From an uncultured Eubacteriales bacterium (GTDB lineage Bacteria; Bacillota; Clostridia; Lachnospirales; Lachnospiraceae), in NCBI GenBank assembly GCA_900539455.1, contig UQCD01000026.1, positions 1 to 20,240 on the forward strand: a DNA stretch of 20,240 nucleotides, written 5' to 3'. This document shows, piece by piece, positions 1-7,436 of this stretch; within the stretch, counting starts at the first letter, position 1, and every line of letters starts with the position of its first letter. A model generated the notes under the pieces. The model saw only the letters and a list, made by a program, of their open reading frames with translations. It was not told where the DNA came from and did not search any database. Position numbers and translations under genes: made by a program.

Positions 1-66
1 ACAAGGATTCGAACCTTGAAAATGACGGAGTCAGAGTCCGTTGCCTTACCATTTGGCGATGGGCCA
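1..66 (-). tRNA. tRNA-Gln (anticodon CUG), 3' end cut off by window edge
   Basis: Read on the minus strand, the 5' acceptor strand is TGGCCCA (66-60), followed by a D arm. The anticodon stem ACGGA/TCCGT encloses the loop CTCTGAC, so the anticodon is CTG, which reads the glutamine codon CAG. The T arm is CAAGG-TTCGAAT-CCTTG. The sequence stops one base past the T arm, so the 3' acceptor strand and the CCA end lie outside the window. The sequence pattern matches bacterial tRNA-Gln genes. It may be the first gene of a tRNA cluster continuing leftward. Only the acceptor pairing is unchecked. Confidence 0.93.
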
Positions 67-85
67 TCGTCTAGCGACAGATGAC

Positions 86-114
86 ATTATACATTAATAT
101 AATACATATTGCAA
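86..114 (-). promoter_or_regulatory. Promoter of tRNA-Gln
   Basis: On the minus strand there is a -35 box TTGCAA (114-109), a 17-base spacer and a perfect -10 box TATAAT (91-86). The expected start of transcription, near base 79, is about a dozen bases ahead of the mature tRNA 5' end at 66. This fits a short trailing leader removed by RNase P. The -35 matches the consensus at four of six positions. Confidence 0.65.
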
Positions 115-157
115 GCATTTTTTAATTTTTTTGAAATATTTCTTAATATACTGATGT

Positions 158-178
158 AAAAAGCATATTTTCTATGCT
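158..178 (-). terminator. Short intrinsic terminator after the 121-residue gene
   Basis: The minus strand carries AGCATA (178-173), a five-base loop and TATGCT (167-162), followed by a run of Ts. It overlaps the TAG stop of the upstream gene. The stem is only six base pairs and mostly A-T, so termination may be weak, but its position between that gene and the tRNA promoter is right. Confidence 0.45.
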
Positions 179-542
179 ACATCTTTCTTACAACAGAGCC
201 ATCATCTGTAGAAATGTTGCCTACAAAATATTGATACTGATGTAAGATACTATCCTGCTGCATATTTGAAACTGCCTTCTGAACATCTAGTCCATTTATA
301 TCACTATCTACACCAATAAGACTTTTGTCTACATCTAAGGCTTCTATTGCAAAGTCTAAAACATCCTTTGTAGGAAGTGTTTCTCTGCTGCTATATGCTT
401 CCTTCTCATCAGGTAATGTATTTTGGAGCTGCACATTTTCTTCTGGCTTTGTGACAGCTTCGCTTATCTTAAGCTCTGGTCTTATATGTGTTGACTGACT
501 ATAATTAAATATATCCACAGCACTTAAGCTTGAAATAATCAT
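177..542 (-). CDS. Small protein of unknown function (121 aa)
   Basis: I do not recognise this gene with confidence. It has a good ribosome binding site (AAGGAG, 543-560 region) before ATG at 542, its own consensus-like promoter upstream and a small terminator at its stop, so it looks like a real monocistronic gene. The protein has no signal peptide or membrane segment and contains no cysteine. The N-terminal half is polar and low in complexity, rich in Glu, Lys, Thr and Ser, and probably disordered. The C-terminal third is more ordered. It has the sequence LDVQKAVSNMQQDSILHQYQ and then YFVGN, which resembles the tails of short uncharacterised proteins I associate with Lachnospiraceae, where a similar QYQYFVG motif recurs. 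That resemblance is from memory and is not a function. It sits between a tRNA and a peptide-transporter operon, and neither neighbour indicates a role. Confidence 0.75.
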   Translation of the reverse strand: MIISSLSAVDIFNYSQSTHIRPELKISEAVTKPEENVQLQNTLPDEKEAYSSRETLPTKDVLDFAIEALDVDKSLIGVDSDINGLDVQKAVSNMQQDSILHQYQYFVGNISTDDGSVVRKM

Positions 543-631
543 GTGCTTCTCCTTTCCATTAGTTTTCTCATCTGACTTGTACTATTAATATCGACAGCTT
601 AGTCCAATTTAATAATAGCCTACAAATATAT

Positions 632-660
632 TTTCTAATCAAAAATAGTAATTTTGTCAA
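632..660 (-). promoter_or_regulatory. Promoter of the 121-residue gene
   Basis: The minus strand has a perfect -35 box TTGACA (660-655), a 17-base spacer and a -10 box TAGAAA (637-632). Transcription would begin near 624, giving a leader of about 80 bases before the ATG at 542. It lies just past the stop codon of the transporter ATPase at 680, so the small gene need not depend on that operon. No clear terminator was found between the two genes, so read-through is possible as well. Confidence 0.6.
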
Positions 661-679
661 GTATTTTTTATTTCTAGGA

Positions 680-2107
680 TTATTTTCCTATTTCACTCCA
701 TTTAATAATTCTGTCGCACACCTGATTAAGCACCTGTATATCGTGTGAAATCATTAATATACTTATATTTGTTTCCTTTTGTACCTTTAAAAACAGCTCT
801 AATATTTGTTTTTGAACAGTCACATCAAGTGCTGACACGGGTTCGTCTGCAATTATCAGCTTAGGCTTGGCTATTAATGCAATACCAATACTTACCCTTT
901 GTCTTTGTCCTCCACTTAATTCATGTGGATACCTGTTGTAAAATTCCTCCGGCAGCTCCACCTGTTTAAGTATGTTTAGTACCTCCTTTTTCATTTCCTC
1001 TCTTGTTAATTTTCCTTGATTTTTCAAAGGCTCTGCCAGTATAAAGCCAATGGTTTTACTAGGATTTAATGAGGAATATGGGTCTTGAAATACCATTTGT
1101 ATTTTCTCTTCGTCTTCACCATAATATTTTATTTCTCCCTTGTACCTTTTGTTAAGTCCTGCTATTGCTCTTGATAATGTACTTTTTCCACAGCCACTTT
1201 TTCCTAAAAGTCCTAATATTTCACCCTTCTTAATAGAAAAGTTTAAACTTTCTGCAATTACATTTATACCTTTTTTCTCTCTGTAAAATAAAGAAACCTC
1301 TTTAACCTCTAATATATTTTCCGTTCCCTTTACCTTAATCTGCTTTTCTCTCTTTTGTACAGCTTCTATTAAGGATTTTGTATACTGATTTTTTGGAGCT
1401 TCAAATATCTCTTTTGTAGTTCCATTTTCCACTAGCTCTCCATCTTTCATTACATATACATAGCTGCACATGCTTTTAATTACATTTAAGTCGTGAGATA
1501 TAATAAGCACCTTACTGCCATATTTTTCATTAATGTCTTTTATAAGCTTTAATATAGCCCTGCCTGTATCAGCGTCGAGGGCAGTAGTCGGCTCGTCTGC
1601 AATTATTAAAGAAGGCTTTAAAACTGCTGCCATAGCAATAACCACCCTTTGTCGCATTCCACCAGAAAGCTCACTTGGGTATTTGTCATATAATTTTGAA
1701 GGCTCTGCCAGTTCTACCTCTTTCATAATCTCAAGCACCCTTGCCTTTCTGTCGTCCTTACTTATATCATTATGTAACTTTAAAACCTCCTCTATCTGCT
1801 TTCCTACCTTCATTAAAGGATTAAGACTGGTCATTGGCTCTTGAAAAATAAATGCTATTTTGCTTCCATTAAATCTTCGTCTTTCCTTATAATTAAGATT
1901 TGAAATTTCAGTACCCTCTAATATAATTTGTCCTGAGGTTTTCATCTGGCTATCTAATAAGCCAGCTATTGCCATTGCACTAATAGTCTTTCCAGAGCCG
2001 GATTCTCCCACCAAGCCAACTATAGCCTTATGAGGAACCTTTAAAGCAATGCCATTTACAATATTTTTATTTCCAAGGGCAACAAATAAATCTTTAACCT
2101 CTAACAT
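680..2107 (-). CDS. Oligopeptide/nickel-type ABC transporter, fused double ATPase
   Basis: This protein powers the importer encoded by the next three genes. It carries two complete ABC ATPase domains in one 475-residue chain, equivalent to DppD plus DppF. Domain 1 has Walker A GESGSGKT (34-41), Q-loop FQEP, signature LSGGMRQ (147-153) and Walker B LIIADEP (167-173) with the switch His in SHD. Domain 2 has GKSGCGKS (302-309), signature LSGGQRQ (397-403), LIIADEP (417-423) and SHD. Domain 1 keeps the usual family tail (NQYTKSLIEAV). Domain 2 ends soon after the switch His and lacks that tail, making this fusion shorter than YejF- or GsiA-type proteins. The ATG at 2107 overlaps the end of the permease gene by seven bases and has AAAGGAG inside that gene, so translation is probably coupled. 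The substrate cannot be read from the ATPase. Confidence 0.95.
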   Translation of the reverse strand: MLEVKDLFVALGNKNIVNGIALKVPHKAIVGLVGESGSGKTISAMAIAGLLDSQMKTSGQIILEGTEISNLNYKERRRFNGSKIAFIFQEPMTSLNPLMKVGKQIEEVLKLHNDISKDDRKARVLEIMKEVELAEPSKLYDKYPSELSGGMRQRVVIAMAAVLKPSLIIADEPTTALDADTGRAILKLIKDINEKYGSKVLIISHDLNVIKSMCSYVYVMKDGELVENGTTKEIFEAPKNQYTKSLIEAVQKREKQIKVKGTENILEVKEVSLFYREKKGINVIAESLNFSIKKGEILGLLGKSGCGKSTLSRAIAGLNKRYKGEIKYYGEDEEKIQMVFQDPYSSLNPSKTIGFILAEPLKNQGKLTREEMKKEVLNILKQVELPEEFYNRYPHELSGGQRQRVSIGIALIAKPKLIIADEPVSALDVTVQKQILELFLKVQKETNISILMISHDIQVLNQVCDRIIKWSEIGK

Positions 2108-2901
2108 CCCTTGCTCCTTTTTTCAGTATTAAACATCAAAACTAATCCTATAATTAACAATACTATTGTCATTCCCGGAAACAATCCATACCAGGGTGCA
2201 GTAGATAAATATATCTGGGAATCCTTCAGCATTGAGCCAAGACTTGCCTTAGGCGGCATTACGCCTATTCCTAAGAAGCTTAGACTTGCCTCTGCCAGTA
2301 TCGCATTATTAAAGCCTACTATAAGTGACGAAATAATTGTATTTTTACAATTAGGTAATATATGAACGAATATGATTCTAAGGCTTCCTGCACCTGACAG
2401 CTTTGCACACATAACATATTCCCTTGTTCTCTCTTTAATAAATTCACTTCTTATCATTCTTGCGAAGCTAGGTATAAAAACTATACCTAAGGATATAATC
2501 AAAGTAGCCGTTCCACTTCCAAAAGCTCCTATCATTACAATAGCCAGCAAAACACTTGGTATCGAGCTAAGAGTATCGTTTATCCTCATTAAAGCTTCAT
2601 CTAAAAATCCTCCAAAATAGCCTGTAAAACTGCCAACTAACAGACCTATAACAAAACCAATGGCTATAGTTGCTCCAGAAATAAATATCGTATCCCCAAG
2701 TCCAACCATTACTCTGGAGAAAATATCTCTTCCAAAATTGTCTGTTCCCATAATATGCGATAGATTTGGAGCTTGAAATTTTTCTCTTATGTTCATTGAT
2801 TCTGGGTCATATGGAGTATAAAACAAACTGATTATTGCAATTAAAACTAATATTCCTACAATTACCAGACCTATAATAAATTTTGGACTTTTCTTATTCA
2901 T
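2101..2901 (-). CDS. ABC transporter permease, DppC/OppC family
   Basis: This is the second integral membrane subunit of the importer, in the BPD_transp_1 family. A first helix near the N-terminus is followed by the typical extracytoplasmic stretch with IMGTDNFGRDIFSR, then five more hydrophobic segments. The cytoplasmic EAA loop that docks on the ATPase is visible as REYVMCAKLSGAGS followed by HILPN. Length is 266 residues, slightly short but normal. I chose ATG at 2901. It has GGAG eight bases ahead, and its ATGAATAA overlaps the stop codon of the preceding permease, a classic coupling arrangement. An upstream in-frame TTG at 2913 would add four residues but would place the ribosome binding site inside the gene. 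The gene is third in a four-gene operon. Confidence 0.93.
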   Translation of the reverse strand: MNKKSPKFIIGLVIVGILVLIAIISLFYTPYDPESMNIREKFQAPNLSHIMGTDNFGRDIFSRVMVGLGDTIFISGATIAIGFVIGLLVGSFTGYFGGFLDEALMRINDTLSSIPSVLLAIVMIGAFGSGTATLIISLGIVFIPSFARMIRSEFIKERTREYVMCAKLSGAGSLRIIFVHILPNCKNTIISSLIVGFNNAILAEASLSFLGIGVMPPKASLGSMLKDSQIYLSTAPWYGLFPGMTIVLLIIGLVLMFNTEKRSKGC

Positions 2902-3859
2902 AGGACGCTCCAATTCTAGGGTCTATAAGTCTATAAATTATATCCACTAATAAATTCACAATAATTATCATAGCTGCTATATATATTACAATATCCATAA
3001 CTACCGGATAATCTCTTGTACCTATTGAAGAAACAAGAAGCCTGCCTAATCCGGGCAGATTAAACACCTGCTCCACTACTACACTGCCAGCAAAAATTTC
3101 TGCCATAATCACTGATAATACTGTCACAGATGTAACTATTACATTTTTAAATACATGCCTGAATAAAATAGCCAAATCCTTCATCCCCTTTGATTTAGCT
3201 GTCCTTACATAATCCTTCTCCATTTCCTCCTTAACTGATCCTTTAACAAACCTAACCAGCATAGCTATTTTAGGTATTGCTACAGAAATGGCTGCCGGGA
3301 CTAAATATATAAGAAAGCCTACGAAGTCCTCTTCATAGTTTACATATCGTCCCACAACAAACCATTTTAAAATAAGTCCAAAGACTACACTAATCAATAT
3401 ACCTATAAAGAAGGAAGGAACAGCCATAAAGGTCTGATTTATTCCATCAAAAATTCCGTCAAAAATCTTAGCCCTTTTAGTTTTTCTGCTTGACAAATAT
3501 CCTGTTGCAAAGCCTATTGGCATTGCTATACATATAATCAGCACAAGGCTCATTAATGCAAGAGAAATAGTAACCACCAGATTATTTCCCATTAATTGGC
3601 CTATAGGAATATCCTTACTATAAGAAATTCCCAGCTGTCCCGTTAAAATTCCACCCACCCAGCGAAAATACTGCTCAGCTAGCGGCTTATCAAGACCATA
3701 TTGTGCCTTCATTGCTAACACTCTTTCAGGTGTAGCATCCTTTCCAAGCTTTGCAGTAACTACATCACCTGGAATTAATTGAAACATAGCAAATACAATT
3801 ATAGATACAATAAACAGCGTAACAACTGCCATTCCTATTCTTTTAAGTATATATTTCAT
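2894..3859 (-). CDS. ABC transporter permease, DppB/OppB family
   Basis: This is the first integral membrane subunit of the importer, 321 residues. The N-terminus (MKYILKRIGMAVVTLF, then FAMFQLIPGD) is the hallmark of the OppB/DppB/NikB group: one helix, then the conserved PGD and a periplasmic-type loop containing YGLDKPLAEQYFRW. The EAA loop is visible around DYVRTAKSKGM. Six membrane segments are expected. The C-terminus keeps the family pattern RLIDPRIGASYE. It has AGGAAG before ATG at 3859, lies 13 bases after the binding-protein gene, and overlaps the next permease start by eight bases. The family imports peptides, nickel or related small ligands. Nothing visible in the permease narrows this down. 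Confidence 0.95.
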   Translation of the reverse strand: MKYILKRIGMAVVTLFIVSIIVFAMFQLIPGDVVTAKLGKDATPERVLAMKAQYGLDKPLAEQYFRWVGGILTGQLGISYSKDIPIGQLMGNNLVVTISLALMSLVLIICIAMPIGFATGYLSSRKTKRAKIFDGIFDGINQTFMAVPSFFIGILISVVFGLILKWFVVGRYVNYEEDFVGFLIYLVPAAISVAIPKIAMLVRFVKGSVKEEMEKDYVRTAKSKGMKDLAILFRHVFKNVIVTSVTVLSVIMAEIFAGSVVVEQVFNLPGLGRLLVSSIGTRDYPVVMDIVIYIAAMIIIVNLLVDIIYRLIDPRIGASYE

Positions 3860-3872
3860 AATCTTCCTGTTC

Positions 3873-5375
3873 TTATTTGAATTTAACCTTACTCATATCC
3901 TGTACATAAATAGGGTAAAAGGTGTAGCCCTCTAAATCTTTTGAAACTGCCACCAAAGTTGCTGCATCGGCAATAAATAGGCTTGCCGCATCATCTGACA
4001 ATATCTTTTGCATTTCTTTATAGGTGGCAATTTTCACTTCATCATCTGTAGTTGAAACTGCCTTTTTGTAAAGCTTATCATATTCTGTATTATTGTAATT
4101 ACACATATTCTTTGAATTATCTGAAACAAATCTACGCATAATGTCCTTTGGTGCAAGGTTTGAATCAAAGCCGATAATTGTTGCTTCAAATTCTCTGTTC
4201 TGGTAAACATCTGTCAGCCAGCTTGTCCATTCAATACCCTCAATATTCATTGTGATACCAATTTCCTTTAACTGCTCCTTTATTACAAGTGCAGTATCCA
4301 TATGAACCTGATAATTTGAAGGAACCTTTACACTAAAGGTAAAGCCATTTTCATAGCCAGCCTCCTTTAACAGCTCCTTTGCCTTATCAATATCCTTTGA
4401 ATATTCCTTGCTTAAATCATTATAATATCTGCCATAGCCCGGATACATAAAACTGCCAACAATAGTACCATGTCCACCTGCTACAATATCAAGGATTTCC
4501 TGTCTGTCTAAGGCATAATACATTGCCTGACGAACCAGCTTATTTTTAAACATTTCTACATCATTGTTTAAATAAAGTCCCTGAACTAAATTAGTGTTAC
4601 CATATAAAATGTCAAAATTGTCGCCTATCTGGTCTGCCTGATCCATTGTTAAATAAGGATATATATCTATTGTACCAGCCTTTAATTCAACAACTGCTGT
4701 TGCAGCATTAGTAATTACCTTGAAGGTAACCTTATTAAGATATGCCTTATTGCCCCAGTAATCATTATTTTTCTCGATTACAAGACTCTCCTGTGATTTG
4801 TACGAAACAAATTTAAAAGGGCCCGTTCCTACAGGCTGTGTACTAATGTTTTCGTAGTTCTTTGGTACAATAGCTACAGTTAAATAACTTATAAGCTCTG
4901 TATCTGGCTCGCTTAGTACAACCTCCACAGTAGAAGGGTCCAGTATATTAACGCTTTCAATAACACTAAATGCAGAAACTATTAATTCTGTATCTGGTAA
5001 TAAGCCTGCGTTTCTTTCAATGCTATATTTTACATCTTCTGCTGTAACTGCTTCTCCATTGTGGAATTTAACGCCATCTCTTAATGTGAATGTGTACTTG
5101 CTTCCATCCTCTGAAATCTTGTACTCGCTGGCTACAGCTGGAACTAATTCGCCCTGTTCGTTTACCTTAACAAGGCCTTCATAAATGTTGAATAAAACCT
5201 CTTTAGTTCCTGCCGCTGTTGCTAAATGTGGGTCAAGACTGTCAAGATCCTGTTGTATTCCTACAACAATTTCATCTTTATCTTCAGATTTGTTGCTGTT
5301 GTTACCGTCTTTGCATCCTGCAAGTACAGTACAAAGCAATGCTACAAGTAACACACTTAAAATTGATTTTTTCAT
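3873..5375 (-). CDS. Extracellular solute-binding lipoprotein, family 5 (DppA/OppA-like)
   Basis: This is the ligand-capturing subunit of the importer, anchored to the outer face of the membrane. The signal peptide MKKSILSVLLVALLCTV ends in the lipobox LAGC, with lipid attachment expected at Cys21, then an Asn/Ser/Lys-rich linker. The mature part fits the SBP_bac_5 family: IVVGIQQDLDSLDPHLA at the start, then YTFTLRDGVKFHNGEAVTAEDVKYS, the domain's best-known block, and QPVGTGPFKF. Length is 500 residues, as usual. The start has AAGGAG before ATG at 5375. It is the first gene of the operon. The 72-base gap upstream has a TATAAA box but no convincing -35, so a promoter is not assigned. Peptide or nickel binding cannot be separated by eye. 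Confidence 0.95.
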   Translation of the reverse strand: MKKSILSVLLVALLCTVLAGCKDGNNSNKSEDKDEIVVGIQQDLDSLDPHLATAAGTKEVLFNIYEGLVKVNEQGELVPAVASEYKISEDGSKYTFTLRDGVKFHNGEAVTAEDVKYSIERNAGLLPDTELIVSAFSVIESVNILDPSTVEVVLSEPDTELISYLTVAIVPKNYENISTQPVGTGPFKFVSYKSQESLVIEKNNDYWGNKAYLNKVTFKVITNAATAVVELKAGTIDIYPYLTMDQADQIGDNFDILYGNTNLVQGLYLNNDVEMFKNKLVRQAMYYALDRQEILDIVAGGHGTIVGSFMYPGYGRYYNDLSKEYSKDIDKAKELLKEAGYENGFTFSVKVPSNYQVHMDTALVIKEQLKEIGITMNIEGIEWTSWLTDVYQNREFEATIIGFDSNLAPKDIMRRFVSDNSKNMCNYNNTEYDKLYKKAVSTTDDEVKIATYKEMQKILSDDAASLFIADAATLVAVSKDLEGYTFYPIYVQDMSKVKFK

Positions 5376-5438
5376 TGTGTTCTCCTTGATTTTTAATTTT
5401 TGAAGATATTTAATTTATAATTTTATGTTTAAGTCACT

Positions 5439-5465
5439 AATTACATTTTAGTTTCCAATGTAATT
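5439..5465. repeat. AT-rich inverted repeat at the 3' end of the CapA-like gene
   Basis: AATTACATT (5439-5447) and AATGTAATT (5457-5465) are perfect nine-base complements with nine bases between them. The TAA stop of the CapA-like gene lies in the loop. No T-run follows on the minus strand, so this is a poor intrinsic terminator. It could be an mRNA 3' hairpin, a weak terminator, or chance in AT-rich DNA. Read-through from the CapA-like gene into the importer operon therefore remains possible. Confidence 0.35.
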
Positions 5466-6665
5466 TAATGCTTCTCCTGTAGGAACATATAAGTCACCAA
5501 ATACCTGCCTGCAGGTGTTTACTAAATAGCTCATTGAAAAGCCTGGGTCTTTATCAAGAATACGATTCTGGCTGGCAAGCTGTGCTGTGTAGTCAGATAA
5601 TTTGTAGGTGGTTATTTCCTGAGTTCCCCATAGCTTCTGGGTAACTAATGGCTCAACAGAATAGTCCTTTATGAATACATTTCCGTCCTTGTCATTGGTA
5701 ATTGTTACCTTTGCCATTGCTCCAAGCATATTTGATGCTTCATTTTGTGTTGAAACAAAATTACCTAGTGAATAGTAACAAAGTGCCTTGTTTCCATTTT
5801 CACTTTCTACCCATGCTACAGGCTCAATTACATGAGGGTGGGCACCGATAATAAGGTTTGCACCATTCTCCACAAATAAGTTTGCCCAATAGTGCTGTTC
5901 TTCTGTTTCAACAAGTGTGTATTCTGTTCCCCAATGAGGGCATACAATTATAAAATCAGCCAATTCCTTTGCTTTTGCAAGATCGTTTTTGACTGTATCT
6001 TCATCTAATAAATTTACAAGATATGGTCTGTCCTGTGGAAGCGGAATTCCATTTGTACCATAGGTGTAATTAAGGACAGCTATCTTTACACCGTCTTGCT
6101 CATATACATATATATTATTCTTATCCTCTGCTGTTTTATTTATTCCTAAATATGCAATATCCGGATGCTTCGTTTTCCAAAAATTAATACAATTATCTAC
6201 ACCTACGCCACCTTTATCTACTGTGTGATTAGTAGCGTGTAATACTACATTAAAGCCAGCCTTTGCTATTGCATCACCAACCTCGTAGGCACAGTTAAAG
6301 GTAGGGTAACCAGATAAGCCTAATTCCTCTCCGCCAATAATAACCTCCTGATTGACAATAGCTATGTCTGCCTCGTCTATATCACTTTTAATATGTGCAA
6401 ATAAATGATCATAATTTAATGAACCATCTGCTAATCTTCCACTGTTTTGTACTCCCATGTGCATAAGCATATCACCAATCATCATTACATTAATTGACAC
6501 TGGCTCAAAGGGTGGCTCTGTAACAGGCTCAGTAGTAGTTTCCTTTTCCGTTGTTGCTGCATTGTCAGAGGTTTTCTTGTCCTCATCAATAGCACCACAG
6601 CCCATGACAATACTCATAGTGAACACTGCAGCCATTAATATCGAAGCTAATTTTCTCTTTTTCAT
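5448..6665 (-). CDS. CapA-family metallophosphatase lipoprotein
   Basis: This is a PGA_cap (CapA) family protein with a calcineurin-like metallophosphatase fold, exported and lipid-anchored. From ATG at 6665 the signal peptide ends at VMGC, with lipidation expected at Cys23, followed by a Thr/Glu/Pro linker to about residue 55. Catalytic-site motifs follow in family order: MMIGDMLMH, IAIVNQEV, VLHATNHTVDKGG, IIVCPHWGTEY, IIGAHPHVIEP and YYSLGNFV. These supply the Asp, Asn and His metal ligands. The family is linked to poly-gamma-glutamate capsule export, but the usual partners CapB and CapC are absent here, and many such lipoproteins in Clostridia have unknown substrates. I chose the start from the AAAGGAAA box seven bases ahead. 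An in-frame ATG 13 codons earlier lies in that binding site and would spoil the signal peptide. It follows the permuted papain-like gene by 43 bases. Confidence 0.93.
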   Translation of the reverse strand: MKKRKLASILMAAVFTMSIVMGCGAIDEDKKTSDNAATTEKETTTEPVTEPPFEPVSINVMMIGDMLMHMGVQNSGRLADGSLNYDHLFAHIKSDIDEADIAIVNQEVIIGGEELGLSGYPTFNCAYEVGDAIAKAGFNVVLHATNHTVDKGGVGVDNCINFWKTKHPDIAYLGINKTAEDKNNIYVYEQDGVKIAVLNYTYGTNGIPLPQDRPYLVNLLDEDTVKNDLAKAKELADFIIVCPHWGTEYTLVETEEQHYWANLFVENGANLIIGAHPHVIEPVAWVESENGNKALCYYSLGNFVSTQNEASNMLGAMAKVTITNDKDGNVFIKDYSVEPLVTQKLWGTQEITTYKLSDYTAQLASQNRILDKDPGFSMSYLVNTCRQVFGDLYVPTGEALNYIGN

Positions 6666-6708
6666 AAAATTTCCTTTCATATGTATTATTAACCTGATAC
6701 ACATTGTT

Positions 6709-7263
6709 TTACTGTATATATTTTCTAAACCCTTCTCTCTGGTCCAGATAACCCTCTACAGTTCCAACATACAAAATCTTCTTATCCGGCATTTCATAAA
6801 AATCCCTTGGTGTCATAAGAGAATAATGTTTATCAAACTTTCTAACACCATAATCCTCTAATGTTCTTGCCACAAATTGTGAGCAGGCGTACCTTCTTTT
6901 CTGATGAAAAGGCTTATTCATCAGCATAAAAGGCAGACCTAAAACTGTATAATGGTATCTTTTGGCATTTTTCTTGTAATAATTAATTCTTCCCCAAATC
7001 TGCTCCTTTTGCTCCTTTGTACACTCAATTTCTGTAACCATACAAAGTGCCTTTGGGAATTTTTCAATTACCTTGTCCATTCTTTCATGTTCAAAGCCTG
7101 ACAATATAGGCACCTTTGGATTTCTTCGTCCAAAGCTGTAACATTCCTTTAAATCCTCGTCCATACCTAAAACGATATGAATATATTTAAGCTTTGTTAC
7201 CCACCTTATAATAGTGGCAAATATACCCGGTGTTCCAATTAGCACCAAATACAATTTTTCCAT
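6709..7263 (-). CDS. Permuted papain-like protein (NlpC/P60 superfamily, LRAT/YiiX-like order)
   Basis: This is a probable cytoplasmic protein of 184 residues with no signal peptide. The arrangement suggests a circularly permuted papain fold. A histidine comes first (His29 in KYIHIVLGMDEDL) and the candidate nucleophile comes later in RYACSQFVARTL (Cys127), on what should be the helix start. This His-then-Cys order is known for LRAT- and YiiX-like members of the superfamily, whose activities include acyl transfer and amide or ester hydrolysis. The substrate is unknown here. The start is uncertain. ATG at 7263 has GAGAGG only three bases ahead but begins right at the first predicted strand. 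ATG at 7293 would add ten charged residues and has AGAGGA about twelve bases ahead. It lies directly before the CapA-like gene, probably on one transcript. Confidence 0.75.
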   Translation of the reverse strand: MEKLYLVLIGTPGIFATIIRWVTKLKYIHIVLGMDEDLKECYSFGRRNPKVPILSGFEHERMDKVIEKFPKALCMVTEIECTKEQKEQIWGRINYYKKNAKRYHYTVLGLPFMLMNKPFHQKRRYACSQFVARTLEDYGVRKFDKHYSLMTPRDFYEMPDKKILYVGTVEGYLDQREGFRKYIQ

Positions 7264-7350
7264 ATCCCTCTCTTTTTTTTCTTCATTTATCATAAAAATC
7301 AAAATCCTCTATTTTTTAATAGCTGATTATTCCTTAGCTATACCAGCTTA

Positions 7351-7377
7351 TACAGGCAAAAACATATTTATCCTGCC
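7351..7377 (-). repeat. Inverted repeat in the leader of the papain-like/CapA transcript
   Basis: On the minus strand CAGGCA and TGCCTG, about 15 bases apart, can form a stem in the roughly 120-base leader between the promoter at 7390 and the first start codon. Further AGCTG and CAGCT copies follow downstream and allow alternative pairings. No T-run follows, so it is not a terminator for the MATE gene upstream. Whether it has a regulatory role is unknown. End positions are approximate. Confidence 0.3.
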
Positions 7378-7389
7378 TGCACTTACACC

Positions 7390-7418
7390 ATTCTAATATG
7401 AAAGAAAATATAAATCAA
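7390..7418 (-). promoter_or_regulatory. Promoter of the papain-like/CapA transcript
   Basis: The minus strand has -35 TTGATT (7418-7413), a 17-base spacer and -10 TAGAAT (7395-7390). Transcription would start near 7383, leaving a leader of about 120 bases. It sits just after the stop codon of the MATE gene at 7437, which supports a separate transcript for the two downstream genes. Confidence 0.55.
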
Positions 7419-7436
7419 CTCTTTTATGCTTACACC

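Noticed and set aside
2101..2913. Longer start (TTG at 2913) for the DppC-like permease
   Set aside because: The GGAG that would serve as ribosome binding site lies inside that extension, and ATG at 2901 forms a typical stop/start overlap with the upstream gene.
5448..6665. Poly-gamma-glutamate capsule locus
   Set aside because: Only a CapA-family domain is present. The ligase CapB and the membrane subunit CapC are absent, and the protein is a lipoprotein of a type found outside capsule loci.
5448..6704. Longer CapA-like frame starting before 6665
   Set aside because: It would run through the AAAGGAAA ribosome binding site and push the lipoprotein signal peptide inward.
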